Shown in pieces: positions 63,591-64,000 of a DNA stretch of 64,000 nucleotides. Both the position numbers and the translations under genes were made by a program. The notes beneath the pieces are model-generated. The model was not told the origin of the DNA. It did no database searches and worked only from the letters and a program-made list of their open reading frames with translations. Source of the stretch: an uncultured Coriobacteriaceae bacterium (lineage in GTDB: Bacteria; Actinomycetota; Coriobacteriia; Coriobacteriales; Atopobiaceae); the NCBI GenBank assembly GCA_902791035.1, contig CADAUA010000013.1, positions 1 through 64,000 of the forward strand, in the 5' to 3' direction. Every line of letters starts with the position of its first letter. Position 1 is the first letter of the stretch.

Positions 63591-64000
63591 ATGCTCGAGA
63601 TTGAGTGGGAGGACGTCTTGGGAGTTCTCCAAACCTGCCAACCCTACCTGATTGCCCTTGCGGTGATCCTGGTAGCCGGCATCGTGGCAATGATCGCCTG
63701 CCGCAAGCAGCCCAAGCCGCGCAAGCGCCTGGTGCGCACCTTCGCCGGCATCGGCATGGTGGCCGGTACCGTGGCCATGGCCACTGCCATTGCCATGGGT
63801 CCCATGTACACGCTCATCAACCTCTCGCAGGGCAAGGGCCAGGTGAGTCAGGAGACCACCAACGAGGCCGCCGCAGTGGCCTCGAGCATCGCGGACGAGG
63901 GCTTCGTGCTCCTCAAGAACGACGACGCCACCCTGCCCCTCAAGGACGTGGACAAGGTCAATCTCTTTGGCTGGGCATCCACCAACCCCGTCTACGGCGG
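63591..64000 (+). CDS. Membrane-anchored GH3 glycosidase, 5' part only
   Basis: The first 136 residues are in the window. Two hydrophobic helices (LIALAVILVAGIVAMIA near 20-37, and GIGMVAGTVAMATAIAMGP near 54-72) precede VASSIADEGFVLLKNDDATLPL, the start of the GH3 C-terminal alpha/beta domain. As in the GH3 at 23555, that domain comes first, so this is likely another permuted enzyme. AAGGAAGG precedes the ATG. The gene runs out of the window. Confidence 0.85.
   Translation, partial: MLEIEWEDVLGVLQTCQPYLIALAVILVAGIVAMIACRKQPKPRKRLVRTFAGIGMVAGTVAMATAIAMGPMYTLINLSQGKGQVSQETTNEAAAVASSIADEGFVLLKNDDATLPLKDVDKVNLFGWASTNPVYG

Overview
The window is one stretch of GC-rich bacterial chromosome, densely packed with genes on both strands. 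Two [FeFe]-hydrogenases, no respiratory genes, phosphoenolpyruvate carboxylase and many sugar and glycoside genes suggest a strictly anaerobic, saccharolytic, hydrogen-producing Actinobacterium. The gene set (DUF3516-type helicase, the GGGtGRT/NifU-like pair, a GltD-like/NuoF-like fusion beside HydA, domain-permuted GH3 enzymes) and codon use fit Coriobacteriia, most likely an Olsenella-like member of Atopobiaceae. The taxonomy is inference; no rRNA or tRNA gene was recognised.

Layout. 1-7 kb: an NAD(P)-linked flavoprotein overlapping a modular [FeFe]-hydrogenase, then SlyD-type FKBP, glutamate racemase and a MalY/PatB-type C-S lyase. 7-12 kb: a SWIM/SNF2 helicase meeting, across a 33-bp perfect palindrome, a GGGtGRT gene broken by one extra base and its NifU-like partner. 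12.6-20 kb: an EamA exporter apparently made from a leaderless mRNA, queF-yhhQ behind a likely preQ1-I riboswitch, a 57-residue gene, a class IV aminotransferase, a nitroreductase, NudC, an alpha/beta hydrolase and EngB. 20-30 kb: a DUF3516 helicase with a small coupled gene, a long array of TCGAGTAGGTC sites, a Tat-lipoprotein GH3 glycosidase, a HAD phosphatase, IlvE, and a divergent SDR/TetR pair.

30-43 kb: an AbrB/RelE-type toxin-antitoxin pair, then a complete glucuronide locus. It holds beta-glucuronidase, an AraC regulator, a PTS EIIBC, UxuB, UxuA, UxaC, a GntR regulator, 2-keto-3-deoxygluconate kinase and the KDPG aldolase. Together these can take a beta-glucuronide to pyruvate and glyceraldehyde-3-phosphate. 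43-57 kb: a RelB/PIN pair, a Cof-type HAD, HisS, an MFS transporter, a MacAB-like exporter operon, an RluA-type pseudouridine synthase, a second stand-alone hydrogenase, a Gph-type HAD and AspS. 57-64 kb: a Phd/ParE pair, a polysaccharide flippase, Ppc, a second TCGAGTAGG array, a TetR regulator and the start of a membrane-anchored GH3.

The most unusual feature is the intergenic DNA. It carries (i) two arrays of an 11-bp site at 52-53 or 62-63 bp spacing, matching five and six helical turns, each near a GH3 gene; (ii) foldback elements with a shared GCAGGTAA-like core; (iii) GTCTGAC-centred palindromes placed just after stop codons; and (iv) tandem 22-bp units sharing a GTCAC tag.
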